DNA from: Panonychus citri
Lineage: Eukaryota; Arthropoda; Arachnida; Trombidiformes; Tetranychidae
Length of the DNA: 64,000 bases
Direction of reading: 5' to 3'
Assembly (NCBI RefSeq): GCF_014898815.1
Contig: NW_026515528.1
Span: 186,001 to 250,000 of the forward strand
In this document: positions 1 to 11,186 of the stretch, one piece after another
Layout: each line of letters starts with the position of its first letter
Position numbering within the stretch: the stretch's first letter is position 1
Notes under the pieces: model-generated
The model's input: only the letters and a program-made list of their open reading frames with translations
Databases searched by the model: none
Told to the model about the DNA's origin: nothing
Made by a program: the position numbers and the translations under genes

Positions 1-3000
1 GAAATTCACGGATCATTAGCGATAAGTAACAAAGAAAAAAATTGAATACATTGTATGGTCATTACCTTCATATCTTTTTACCATTGATTGTCCAGACGTT
101 GATTGTTGTTGGATCAATGATGAAGATGATGATTGATACAATCTTAAAGGTTGACCAAAGGCGTTCAAAGCCATTTGTTACCATCAATCAAACTTAAGGA
201 AAACGGAAGAGCAAGAAGAAAAGAGAAAATGGTCAACAACAACTTAAATGGACTTTAGAACATAACACCAATGGAATAATATGTATAAAGAGAAAGAGAG
301 AGAGAGACAGAGATGACCATTCATTTTGTCCAGATGAAAGAGTGCGAATCAGAGATCCAGAGAAAGAGAGAGAAAAGTACTGAAAAAGAAAGAGATATTA
401 TTATAACCCTTGGAGCTATTGGTCAAGTATTGAGAGGAACATTTTGTTTGTTGAGTTGTTTGTGTCCAGTGAGAAAAAGCCAAATAATAACAACAACAGA
501 AAACTTTAATAAGGACCAACAGTCAAGTACCAACTGACAGTGACCTCTCCTACCTCTTAATCCTCCACCCTGGTAACCCTGTAATCTATTACCTTGTTAT
601 TGAAGATAAACAACATTTATCTTTATCTCTATTACCTTTTACCTACTAAATATTATTTATCTTCATTTTCAGTTGTTTTTCCTCTTGTTGATCATCTTGA
701 CCTTTACCTGTCAAAAATGATAAAAAAAATACACAGCAAATCTGATCTACTTTACCTAATACTACATTTATAGTTTATTACATCAATCATAATCAACTTG
801 GAGAGAGAAAATCATAAATCTCAATGATAATGATGATCAATTTTCATTAGTTTTGAATCAAATTTCAATCAAAATGTTATCACTTTTTTCGTGAATGTTT
901 CATTCCCAGTAACTTAAACTCCCAGTTTGATCATAAAATTTATTATCATTGATAATCATCATCATCATCATCATTTATAAATTGCAATGATGATTTAACA
1001 ACAGATTTAAATTGCCTTTTCCAGTCTATAAATTTTCAACCTCCTTCAGCAATTTGATTGTTATTAACAATCAAAATATATAATAAAATGATATGATAAA
1101 CAAATTACAATTTACAATCAAATTTATAGTTAATCATAAAAAAATTATGTCTATACAATTTTTGATTAATAAAATATTAATACAAAAAAAAACTTTAACG
1201 GAAACGTTGAGAGTTGATTGTTATCATTAATTGTAATTACAGAGGAGAAGTTAAAAATTTTTAATTTATCATTATCATCATCATGAGGATATTATTAATA
1301 TTTACTGATGATGTTGATATTTTGTCTTTATTAATTAGGAAAAATTTTTTGAAACAAAGAAACAAAATTTTCTAAGTTTCTGTTAAAACGTGTAAATCAA
1401 TTGCAATTAATTTTAATTTGATTGCGAGTTAAATTGATTGTGATATAAAATTTGATCGTCATTATTATTTATTAGCAATATATTTGAACCATTTAAAAGC
1501 TGATTGCAATTAAACTGTAATTATCTATTAATATACTAAATAAATCATCTAAGAATGAGAGAGAGAGAGAGAGAGTAACAATTTAAATTGTTTCTTAGTA
1601 ATAATTTATATGATTAAGCTTTTTAATTTATAAGTATAATTAAAGATTAAAAAAGTTATTTGATTCATGATTAAAGTTTAATTAAGAAAGAGATTAATTT
1701 TAAATTGTAACAGAAAACCTTGAGTTGTCACAATTAACAAAAAAGTGAGTAAAAAGTTTGATTTTATCATTAGGATTGTTTTATTATCTTGACCTTGTTG
1801 ATTGATAAAATTGTATCACGCCTTCAGATTACACAATTAATTATCACGATGATGATGAGGATGATGATGATGATTATCAAGTTATTATAATAACAAGTAG
1901 CTTATGAGTTGTAACAATTTAGGTTCACTCATTTGAAAAGATTTTTTCCCCTGAAAATTTTTACAAATGATGAAGATGATGGTGTCTCTTGATTATGGTG
2001 ATGGGAAGGAGTCGTGTGTAGATATTTCAATTGTCACTGAATGGAAAGTCACATGAAACAAGTCGCAGTGATGATAATGACGATAATGATGATGATGATG
2101 ATGGTGGTGGTGGTGATGTGGTTAAGTGAACTTGGAGAGAAGGAAAGAAAATAGGATTTAGAACAAGAAACTTTTACATTCGAATTATTTTTTCTCCATA
2201 GAACAGAATTTAGAACAAAAAAAAAACGTTTTTTTCTACTTTTCTTTTCTATCCAACATCGCCTCTTATCATCATCCTACCAGATAACTCTTGTAATGAT
2301 TAAGTTAATTGTTACTCTAATTACATGATGATAACAAGGTCACCTTAGTGTGTAAGATGGATAATCAAATTTTTTTTTCTTTTTCCAGAATGAAACTTTA
2401 CTATCATTGAGTTAATTACACGTTAATAGAAAAGTTTTTATTATCACATTTATGGTTTTCTCAAAAAAAAGAAACTTTTTCCCTCGAAAATTGAAAGAAA
2501 AAAAAAGTTCTAAACTGATGTAATGCTATTGAATTAATTGTCTATGAATTTTGTGCTTTTACATGGGTTTGTACCCTGAATGAACAATAATTAGCTCATC
2601 AACAACAGAGAAAAGTTTGGAAGCCATTAAGATGAAATTGTTTGTAATTAAAACGGAAGAAAACAATATAATTAGATATTAACAGGAAATGTTGATTGTG
2701 ATGATTGATTACAAAGAGAATTGATAATAAATTAATTGTGTGTGATAACTTTTTTCCATCATAAACTCATTTTATCCATTAGATTGTATCCTTCATTTTT
2801 GTGAGAAAAATTCATTGATTGTTGAGATAATTTTTTCAATATTTCCTTCCTATGGTTCAATCTTTATTCATTTTTCACCTGAATTCTCAGAGGTAAAAAA
2901 AAGATTGAGTCAAAGACTTGACGAGAACTGTTATCATAATATGATCCATCATTACCTCAGGTAAACACAGTCTTTACAGGTCAATCATTTATCATTAATA

Positions 3001-4123
3001 CTGTTGACAGAATCCTGATTGTAGTATTATCGTGGCTTTATCATCATAGGTGCTGATTAGTGACCAGTTGAAGAGTATTATTATCGATACAAAAGGAAAA
3101 GTACATATAACTACAGTTTATAAGCGATTTGCCCTAAGGGGTAAAGAAAATGTTGATGATAGGAACTGGCCCAAGGTAAAGGGTGTAAGGAAAGAGAGAG
3201 AGAGAGAGAGAGAGAGGAAACTAAACTTTGTTAAGTGTATTCAAAGGTAACGCCTTGGTTAGGGAAAAGAGGAGGATAAGATGATGAAGATGATGATTAA
3301 AGAGGAAGATACAAAATGTTTATTATCAATATTGAATCTTAATGATTATATTACATTCTAGGTAATAATAATCAAGAGCCTTAAGGCAATATCAATGATG
3401 AAAATTAAACAGTGTTTATCATTGGGAGTTAATTATCTATTAGTAAGAAACAAGGTAACAAGAAATAGCGAAAAAAGCTCTTACCTGAGATTTTACCTTT
3501 TTTTTTGTTACCTGTATAAGAAAAGAGCTTACGATTTGATGATAAATTGTTTTATCTTCTTCTTCTTCTTCCTCTTGTTTATTTACTTAGCTAATCTAAT
3601 GATGTTGATGATGACACTGATTGATGATAACAAGCAAACCTTTTTTTTTATTTTGTTGCTGTTTTTGTTGTTTTTACTGGCTCAATCTAAAGGATAAATG
3701 ATATTGTTTCATGATAATGATGAGACGAAATCTTATTCATCATCAACTTAAAGGGATAATCAAGTTTAACCAGATTAGATTCAATTAAGCTAAATGATAC
3801 TTTTCAAATTTACCTTTTTGTTTCATCAACAATTTGATGTAATATTAATAGTTGACAAAGTTGATCTCTTTTTATATTCAGTTTTCAGTAGCAATTGAAT
3901 AGTTTACGTTTACCTGATAATATGGATTAGGAGGCACTCGAAAACTGGGAGTAAAAAAATATTATTCTGACAAGTTATCACATATTCAAGCTGAGAGAGT
4001 ATGAAATATTTAATTCATGAATAAATAGGTGAAAAATGACAATGATAAAGATGATGATGGAGAGATGATGACTGATTTTACTCTGAGTGAAATCTCATGC
4101 TCTTTTGTTTCTCATCATCTTCA
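1..4123. other. Gene-free AT-rich flank
   Basis: I see no supportable gene here. The open frames are short (up to 100 codons) and made of low-complexity sequence. The stretch contains GA runs (about 290-308, 1556-1576, 3192-3221), GAT/ATC runs (about 960-975, 1850-1872, 2075-2105), and several CAGGTAA/TTACCTG motifs (about 704, 2956, 3478, 3510, 3911). It ends at the target site of the LTR retrotransposon. Confidence 0.7.
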
Positions 4124-4127
4124 TGAT
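4124..4127. repeat. Target site duplication, left copy (TGAT)
   Basis: TGAT lies directly before the first LTR base. The same four bases follow the last base of the right LTR at 11738-11741. A 4-bp duplication fits Ty3/gypsy integration. Confidence 0.8.
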
Positions 4128-4678
4128 TGTTGTGTAATTTTGTAACAACCCCTTTTCTTGTAACTTAGTTACAATCACTGTTGATGTTGTTGCAACTTAG
4201 TTGCTTGTCTCTTTCCTCACCTTCTTGACCTCTCACTTCCTCTTCCTTTTCATGGTATAATACCTTCTAATTGATTGTTTAATTAAGTAGTACTGAAGGT
4301 CCTAAACTAAGTTTAGTGTCAATCTATTGTTTGTGAATCTCTCATTGGGATTGTCTCTCTTCCTCTCATTAAGATTGTCCTTCTCAGAAGGTTAAGTTTC
4401 TACCCCACACATTGTATCTAATTGTGAATCAATTAACACTTAAAGTCTCGTCTTGAACTATTGTTATATTAATTAGTGACTAATTGTAATTGACCCAAAC
4501 TCGTATTTGAGACTGTGATTAAAGTCCATTTATTAATCCCCAAGAAAATCAACTTAGTCGTGCCTAGAGCCTATTTTGCCTTTTTGTCTCCATGTTGGAT
4601 TTTGCCAATATTGTAGCCAGATTGTGACAACTGTTGTCGAGTGTTGCAAATTATAATCGGTCATTATTTTATCTAACA
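4128..4678 (+). repeat. 5' LTR
   Basis: 551 bp, from TGTTGTGTAATTTTG to TTATCTAACA, matching 11187-11737 along its whole length. Against the right copy it has CCCC for CCC, two CT-dinucleotide gains, a TATA-like box shortened to TATAATA (4256-4262), and GACAACTGTTGTC (4626-4638) where the right copy has GACAACTAAGTTGTC. It contains three intact AACTNAGTT dyads at 4158-4174, 4192-4204 and 4302-4316. Confidence 0.95.
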
Positions 4679-4680
4679 TT

Positions 4681-4693
4681 TGGTGGAGATGCC
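4681..4693 (+). other. Primer-binding site
   Basis: TGGTGGAGATGCC begins two bases after the LTR end. The leading TGG pairs with a tRNA 3' CCA, as expected for minus-strand priming. I cannot assign the tRNA species. Its 3' end would read CATCTCC-A-CCA. Confidence 0.7.
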
Positions 4694-4792
4694 TCATCGA
4701 TCTGTAGCTCATTTTAAGTGAGGGAGGAGTGAGTCTTCCTTATTTAAAGTCGCAGTTAAGTTAGTGCTGATTCCCATTCGTCATTTGTAATT

Positions 4793-4987
4793 GATTGAAA
4801 GTGCTCAATCTTTTTGTCTTGTGTTATATTGATTCAACTTAGTTGAAATAGATTGAAAGTGCTCAATCGTAGTGAGCAAAAGAAAGTGCTCTTTTGTGTG
4901 TTTGTTTGAAAGAACTCAACCAACACAACTCAGTTGTATAAGAAACTAAACCAGAGAATCAACTTAGTTGAAAAGTGCTTCGACTAA
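4793..4987 (+). promoter_or_regulatory. Leader stem-loops with a shared AAGTGC loop
   Basis: Four stem-loops present the same hexaloop AAGTGC. Two are identical: GATTGA/TCAATC at 4793-4810 and 4851-4868. The third is CAAAAGA/TCTTTTG at 4877-4896. The fourth is TTAGTTGAA/TTCGACTAA at 4964-4987 with one G-U pair. A weaker fifth, TTGA-AAGAAC-TCAA, lies at about 4906-4919. The stems differ but the loop is constant. The position, between PBS and the gag start, is where retroelement packaging or dimerisation signals usually lie, so that role is inferred. The last hairpin ends next to the likely gag ATG at 4989. Confidence 0.7.
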
Positions 4988-4988
4988 A

Positions 4989-6052
4989 ATGGACAAAGAG
5001 AATAAGAGAGTGGACCTTCTTACGAACCCTTTAACTCCTACGAGTGCTACAGGAGCTAAAGCAGAGACGACCTTGGAAGCGGTCATGAAGATGTTGAATT
5101 CTATTCAGGAGAATATGAAAAAGTTGGAAAGTAAAATGGATCGTTCAGATAGCGCCATGAAGACTAGTTTGTCTGCTCTCGCTAAGAAAGTGACTAATTT
5201 GGAATCGACTGTTCCGATTCAGTCTACCTTCTTAGAAGGTCATGGTGGCGGTGGATCTAACTTTCTGAATATCGGTTCAAGTGAGAATCGAGATGGTTCA
5301 AGAGCGAATCAAAGAATTTATGGTTCAAGAACGAATCAAGAAGACGATGGACTAGAAGGAACTAGTACAGCTTATGATTCAAGTGCGAATCAAAGACGAC
5401 CAAATGAGTATTCAACGATGAATACATTTTCTTATGCGAACTCAGTTCGACCAAATCTTAGATTTGAAGATTTCCCAACGTTTGATGGAAGTAATGAGAA
5501 AGCTTCTAGTTGGTTGATCGATTATGAGTTTTGCATCCGTGAATAATTGGCAAGGAGAAGATCTTGTCAGAGGTGTTGTAAATTGTTTTAAAGGTGATGC
5601 TAGAAAGTGGTACATATGCATCTACCTTGAGTGTGAATCGAGGAGAACACACTTGGGCAAATTTCAAGGAAATGTTCAGAGAAACATATGTAAGAGATGC
5701 TGATAAATTGGATCTTCAGATGAAGATAAGTCAAAGAAGACAAGGATATAATGAAAAACTGACAACGTATTTTCATGATATGTTATCTTTGTGCCGTGAC
5801 TATGACGATCAGTTACCAGATAAAACGATAATAACTCATGTGCTGAGAGGCATGTTGCCTATGAATCGAACCGCATTGTCAACTGTACTTGGAAGTACAT
5901 CATCATTGAAGACATTGGCCGTTCATGTAAGAAATATAAGTGACAACGAAGTTGTGACTAAGAATCTTAGAGATAAAAATCCTCTAAGAAGGAGGGGAAT
6001 CACCGTTCACGTTCGAAGGAACGAGATAAAGAAAATTCGATGGAAAGAATGA
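4989..6052 (+). pseudogene. Retrotransposon gag (capsid part), frameshifted
   Basis: Structural Gag polyprotein region. The first usable ATG is at 4989, in AAAATGG context. A frame from 4968 would need a TTG start. The N-terminal part has a heptad-like stretch (MKMLNSIQENMKKLESKM) and short GSRxNQ-type repeats. The capsid-like part with FKGDARKWY and a WANFKEMFRETY-type helix lies across three frames: frame to 5546, then a second frame visible at about 5548-5600, then 5594-6052. At least two shifts are therefore needed to read through. The nucleocapsid zinc knuckle is in the next frame, starting at 6040. An AACTCAGTT dyad (5438-5450) lies inside this coding part. Confidence 0.8.
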
Positions 6053-6837
6053 AGAGACGAGACCCATCGGATGTAATCTGCTACAATTGTCTAGAGAAAG
6101 GACATTTTGTTAACAACTGTAAACGACCTTTTGACCCTATTCGTGTTGCGACGAATAAGAAAGAATTGTATGAGAAAAGGTTCAGGAAGAATCCTGTTAA
6201 TTGTATTGACCATGTTGAAGATTCAACTGAATCGAGTCAATCTGAACCAGAATTGTCTTTATCATCGATTGATTTATGGAGTGTCAAGACAATCTCTGCT
6301 GTTGAATTTAACTTTGGTGCAAAGTTACCTGTTCTGAATGTCGACATTAACAATGTGACTAGAGAAGCATTGTTAGACACCGGAGCGAAAATCAGTTTGA
6401 TGAGAGATGATTGCCGAGAACTGTGTAAATTAAAACTGTTACCTTGGAAGTTTGGACCGTTAACTATGGCTAATGGAAACAAAGATTATCCTTTCGGTTA
6501 CACTAACTGCTGGATGAAGGTTGATGATCTGTTGATTCCAATTAGATTCATTGTAATGTTGAGAATGAGTCGTCCATTGATCCTTGGAGCTGATTTTTGT
6601 GAATCACATGGTGTTGAAGTTTTGTTTGCTAAACGTTCAATACACATTACCAAGCCAGGTAAAGATGTGATTAAGCTGAACAAGAAGGTTACGAATAACC
6701 CGTTATCTGTTGAAGAGAACTTAGTTCCTGTAGAAGAGCCTACAGCGTTGAACTTAGTTCAAAATGAAATCAATTTAGTTGATCTAAATGATTACGATGA
6801 TGTTTTGCTAAATCAGTTAATGATGTTGGATGGATAA
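6040..6837 (+). pseudogene. Gag nucleocapsid zinc knuckle plus aspartic protease
   Basis: This frame overlaps the preceding gag frame by 13 bases. Near its start is a CCHC knuckle (CYNCLEKGHFVNNC, CX2CX4HX4C), the nucleic-acid-binding part of Gag. It is followed by a retropepsin active site, ALLDTGAKISLM, and later LILGADF, the family's second conserved block. The protease would mature Gag and Gag-Pol. The frame ends at TAA 6835-6837, and RT sequence continues in the same frame right after. That stop may be a mutation or a readthrough site. Whether the shift near 6040-6052 is natural ribosomal frameshifting or decay cannot be told from one copy. Two dyads (6717-6727 and 6748-6762) lie in the coding sequence, each encoding Asn-Leu-Val. 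Confidence 0.85.
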
Positions 6838-9554
6838 GGTGTTACTCATGAGATAAATACTGGTGATCATCCACCTATTTATGCTAAACCTTATCCAGTC
6901 CCTGTTTTGAGAGAAAAGATCTCAGAAATGATTCAAGAAATGTTGGAACAAGGAATAATCAAACCAAGTACAAGTCCTTGGGCAAGTCCAATTGTTTTGG
7001 TAGCCAAGAAAGGTGGATCAACCTGATTCTGTGTAGATTATCGTGCATTGAATAAGATAACAACAAACGATCCTTATCCAATACCTAGAGTCGAAGATGC
7101 TTTAGATATTTTGGAAGGTTGTATTTCTCATCGCTAGACGTTGCTGCGATGTATTGGCATATAAAGATGAAAGAAGAAGATCAATCTAAAACTGCCTTTG
7201 TTGTTTCTCAAGGATTATTCGAATTCCTTCGAATGCCATTTGGACTGAAGAATGCCCTGGCCACTGCTGTTAGAACAATGAATCGTGTTCTTGCTGGTTT
7301 GAATAATGTAAATTGTTACATTTACTTCGACGATATTTTAGTGTTTGGAAAAACAGAAGATGAACATGATGAAAACTTAAGAAAAGTTTTGCAACGATTA
7401 CGAGAAAACAACATTAAATTGAGACGTGAAAAATGTAGATTTGGTGTTGATAACATTGACTATTTAGGCTACAATATTTCGGTGAATGGAATATCGCCAA
7501 GTGAAGCCAATGTTGCTACTGTGATTGCGTTCTCAGAACCAAGAAATGTCACTGACATTAGAAGTTTTGTTGGATTGTGTTCCTATTTTAGACGATTTAT
7601 CCCAAAGTTCAGTGAAGTAGCTCGTCCACTACATGTTTTGCTGAAGGATAAAGCAAAATTCGTTTGGACTGAAGTGGAACAAAAAGCATTTGATAATTTG
7701 AAATTAGCTATTACGTCGAAACCGGTCTTAGCTTGTTTTAAAACTGAAGGTGAAGTAGAACTTCATACTGATGCTTGTGATTATGGGATCGGTGCTGTTA
7801 TGTACCAACGAAATGATGATAACGAACTGAAACCTGTTTGTTATATCTCACGAACATTGAGTCCTGCCGAAAAGAATTATGGTGTTACAGAGAAAGAATG
7901 TCTTGCGATTGTTTGGAGTATCATCAAATTGCGACATTATCTCTTTCAAAGAAAGTTTAGTGTAATAACTGACCACTGTGGATTGTGTTGGTTCATGACT
8001 TCTAAGAAGTTAACGCCGAGATTAACTCGCTGGAGTTTGAAAATGCAAGAATTTGAATTCGATGTAAAATACAAATCAGGAAAGTTACATGGTGACGCTG
8101 ATTGTGTATCCCGTTATCCATTACCGAGAGATGAAGACGATAACGAAGAAAACGACGATGAATGTTTTGTATCAAGTGTTGATATAAAAGAAAGTGAGTT
8201 CTTAGAACTACAAAGAAGTGACCCGTTTGTGATGAAAATAAGATCATTATTTGATAATGAATCCATTTCCAAAAGGAAAAAGAAACGATTGAACAAAAGA
8301 TTTGTTCTTGTTGAAGATTTGTTATATCGTAAAAGAGGTAAAGAACTACTTCCTTACATTCCATTGCCATTAAGAAAAAGAGTCATGAAAGAAGCTCATG
8401 AAGAAGGACACTTGGGTATGAATAAAGTTTCTCAGAAACTCAAGCAACAAATGTTCTGGCCGAAAATGGATCACGATATAAACGATTTCATTAAAAGATG
8501 TGATGCTTGTCAGAAAAGAAAACCGTATATGAAATCTAACCAAGGTTTCATGATACCAATTAAACGACCTGACAGAATCTTTCAAGAAATTTCCCTTGAC
8601 TTAGCTGAATTCTCAAGAAGTGGAGAAGGATATAAGTATGTATTGGCGATAAATGATCGATTATCAAAATTTGCTGTGTCTGTACCGTTGAAAACAATCA
8701 CTAGTTTGGATGTGATAACTGCGTTAGTGAGTAATTGGTTCTATAGATTTGGTTTACCTGAAGTTTTGATCACTGATCGAGGAACTAATCTAACCTCTGA
8801 AGAGTTCAAGGAATTCTTAGAATTCTATGGAGTTGAACATAGAACAACTACTCCATATCATCCACAATCTGATGGACAAACTGAAAGATTTAATTCTTAC
8901 TTGGGAACAAGTATATCGATATTGACTAAAGGAGAACCAAAGAATTGGCCTTCTTACCTTGATCAAGTTATGTTTGCTTACAACACTACCCCTCATCGAT
9001 CAACAAAATTTTCACCGTTTTATTTAGTTCATGGTATCGAAGCACGATCACCATGGCAAGGAAAATTAAAACTGGTACCGAAGATAAGTGAAAGATCTAA
9101 GATCGAAGATGATTTATCAAATCGTGATAAAGTTAGAGAAAAAGCAAAAGAAAACATTGAGATGGCTCAAGAAAAATCAAAATCTTATTATGATAAGAAA
9201 ATGATCGAACCAAAATATGCTGTTGGAGATTTGGTTTGTGTTACTCAACCGATACTCAAGAAAGGAATTTCAAAGAAATTCATGGAACGATACCGAGGTC
9301 CCTATAAGATCAATCGAAAATTTAATGATGTTAATTATGAATTAATTAACTTGGATGGACCTATTAAAGTGATTGATTGTCATGTAAAAAGAATGAAACC
9401 TTATCATGCTGACTTGGATGAAACAATTCAAGAGAGAAATTCATCAACTCAGTTGATTAAGAAGAAACGAAAAGTTAAAATCAGGAAATTTGATTCAGAA
9501 TCTGAAGATGAAAATCAAGAAATCATCTTAGATGAAACTGTACTCGAGATATAA
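6838..9554 (+). pseudogene. Retrotransposon pol: reverse transcriptase, RNase H, integrase
   Basis: The RT N-terminus (a YPVP block and SPWASPIVLVAKK) starts right after the protease stop. It carries an in-frame TGA at 7024-7026 and shifts frame near 7119. The rest is open to 9554 (811 codons). It has the RT SLDV block, the catalytic YIYFDDILVF, the YLGY region, and RNase H (HTDACDYGIGAVMYQ, TEKECLAIVW). Integrase has an HHCC-type zinc region (HEEGH then CDAC), DDE residues in SLDLAEF, ITDRGTNLTSEEF and HPQSDGQTERFN, and a C-terminal GPY/F module (ERYRGPYKI). The usual GYWQI of RT reads MYWHI. Motif order shows Ty3/gypsy. One dyad (9443-9457) lies near the 3' end. Confidence 0.92.
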
Positions 9555-10148
9555 TTTTGGATATCTTTGACAGTGATTAAATTGCTGTTAATTTAAACTA
9601 AGTTTAAATCATTACTCGTTTTCCCTGTGTAATGAATTGGGACTATTATTATTTTTTTGGTAACAAACTTTTCTAATTTTCGTAAAATTTAATGGGACAA
9701 TCCCTATGAAAAATTTAATGGGACAATCCCTATGGAAAATTTAATTGGGACATTTTAATAATTAAATCAATGGGATCAATTGTCATCAATCAATTATGCT
9801 AATTGACACCTACACCAGAGTCGCCACTGTCCAACCATAACAACCGTTGTTAAGAGCCATTGGTGAAACTAAGTTTCCTTCCTTAATTGATTAATTGTGT
9901 TACTTGACTTGTTGAACTTAGTTCATTTTCTAATTCATTTTCTATTGAAAATTGTGTTTGAACTCAGTTCATTTATCAACTAATTAATTTTGTTAATCAA
10001 TTAACCTTCATTGTGTTGAACTTAGTTCAAGTTTTGTTTATTTTCTATTGAAAATTTTGAGTGAATTTAGTCAATTGTTGATCATCTAATTTCTGTGTTG
10101 AACTCAGTTCATATTCATCATGTATCGATTACGACCAGAAGACTTGGA
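9555..10148 (+). other. Post-pol spacer with dyads
   Basis: I see no coding sequence in this spacer of about 600 bp between pol and the extra frame. It contains six of the AACTNAGTT dyads in about 520 bp (9591-10111) and a short tandem repeat at 9684-9752. Such density makes it the main dyad cluster of the element. It could be an untranslated leader for a subgenomic message or a protein-binding region. Both are inference. Confidence 0.6.
9684..9752 (+). repeat. Short tandem repeat, about 26-bp unit
   Basis: Two near-perfect units built on AATTTAATGGGACAATCCC and a third, partial and diverged unit (AATTTAATTGGGACA). Each full unit has the small inverted repeat GGGA-CAA-TCCC. Confidence 0.85.
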
Positions 10149-10747
10149 ATGGAATCAGTTCCTATTAGAAATGATCCAATTGATGCTCTTATTGATTCTC
10201 AAGATGGAGAAGTGGAATTTTACATGTTGCTGTTCCACCGAATCCTCGAACTCAACCGACAATCTCTGAATGGGTTTCGAACAATGCTGTTGAAACGACC
10301 TCTAAACCGAATGAACTTAGTTCAGATTCTTTCATTGATCAAGAGACAATCAAAGATTATGAATGTTGTATTTGTTGTAATCTCGCTAAACGACCAATGA
10401 TTTGTTCTAATTGCAATTGTCTCATGTGTTCTCATCCATGTCTTCGAGCTTACAAAGAATCTGATGGATCTCGTTTTCCATGTCCATTGAAATGTAGTCG
10501 AATCAATATTCGATTCATTCCTTTACCGAAAGAAGGAGGAAGAAAGAATTGGAAAACGTTTGGAGATCTATTGACCCTTTGCTATTTTGCCCCTGATTGT
10601 CAAGAAAGAGTAGCCGCTCGATATTATTCTCATCATGTTAATCGATGTAGAATGAATCCAGAATTTTGTCTTCACTGTAATATGTTGATCTCAGATCAAA
10701 GGCATAAACGAACTGATTGTGTTAAAGTTCAGAGAACTAGAAGATAG
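10149..10747 (+). pseudogene. Accessory frame with RING-like and TRAF-type zinc-finger patterns
   Basis: A reading frame in the place where errantiviruses carry env, but with no signal peptide or membrane segment. The first part (from ATG 10149, frame shared with 10095-10400) shifts near 10215 into the frame ending at 10747. That frame shows a RING-like cysteine series: CCIC, then CSNCNCLMC, then CPLKC. After it comes C-x(12)-H-x(3)-C-x(6)-C-x(2)-C followed by His and Cys, resembling a TRAF-type zinc finger (HHVNRCRMNPEFCLHC). RING plus TRAF fingers is the N-terminal layout of TRAF/SIAH-type ubiquitin ligases, so a captured host gene is possible. The RING spacing is not canonical and the function is unproved. 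A dyad (10312-10324) sits inside. Confidence 0.6.
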
Positions 10748-10782
10748 TAAAGACGAAAGAAGTGATGAACTTAGTTCATTGA

Positions 10783-11172
10783 AATCAGATTAATTTTCTC
10801 CGAGAAAAGATCAAGAAATTGGAAATCAAACCAATCACTTCATGTCATTCAAATAATATCCGAAGTGCCGTCGATCATAAAATCCCGAGAACTAAGTTCG
10901 CTGTTACTTATGGAGATAGAAAAATCAGAATCGCTGGAATCGATTTGAATGAAACTGGTGCTACCTAAGAAACGCAATTGAAACAAGATTGGGATGCAAA
11001 GTTGGACCTATTTTGAGATTCGATCACAGTTATCAAAGATGATAAGAAATTAAAGCAACACCAACTTTGCTACAAACCGACCGAACTTGTGGCCTTACCA
11101 ATCAATCGCCCTGTTGAAGATGGTCGAATTCTGAACATCGATATCACTGGCCGTCAAGAGGAATTAGTCTAA
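10783..11172 (+). pseudogene. Degenerate second post-pol reading frame
   Basis: Frame open from 10783 to the TAA at 11170-11172, except for TAA at 10966-10968 and TGA at 11014-11016. It has coding-like content. An early Lys/Glu/Leu-rich piece (FLREKIKKLEIK) could be a coiled coil. Later pieces read VTYGDRKIRIAGIDLNE and PINRPVEDGRILNIDI. It lies in a different frame from the RING/TRAF frame and may be that protein's displaced C-terminal part. I do not recognise a family. Dyad 10889-10899 lies inside, and the polypurine tract begins 5 bases after the final stop. Confidence 0.45.
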
Positions 11173-11176
11173 TTTC

Positions 11177-11186
11177 AGAAGGAGGA
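11177..11186 (+). other. Polypurine tract
   Basis: AGAAGGAGGA directly before the 3' LTR. This is the expected plus-strand primer of an LTR retrotransposon. Confidence 0.85.

Noticed and set aside
8002..8585. Minus-strand frames opposite pol
   Set aside because: Antisense of the RNaseH-integrase region. No motif of their own.
10149..11172. Envelope-type gene in the retrotransposon
   Set aside because: No signal peptide, membrane segment or cleavage-site pattern. The cysteine pattern fits zinc fingers instead.
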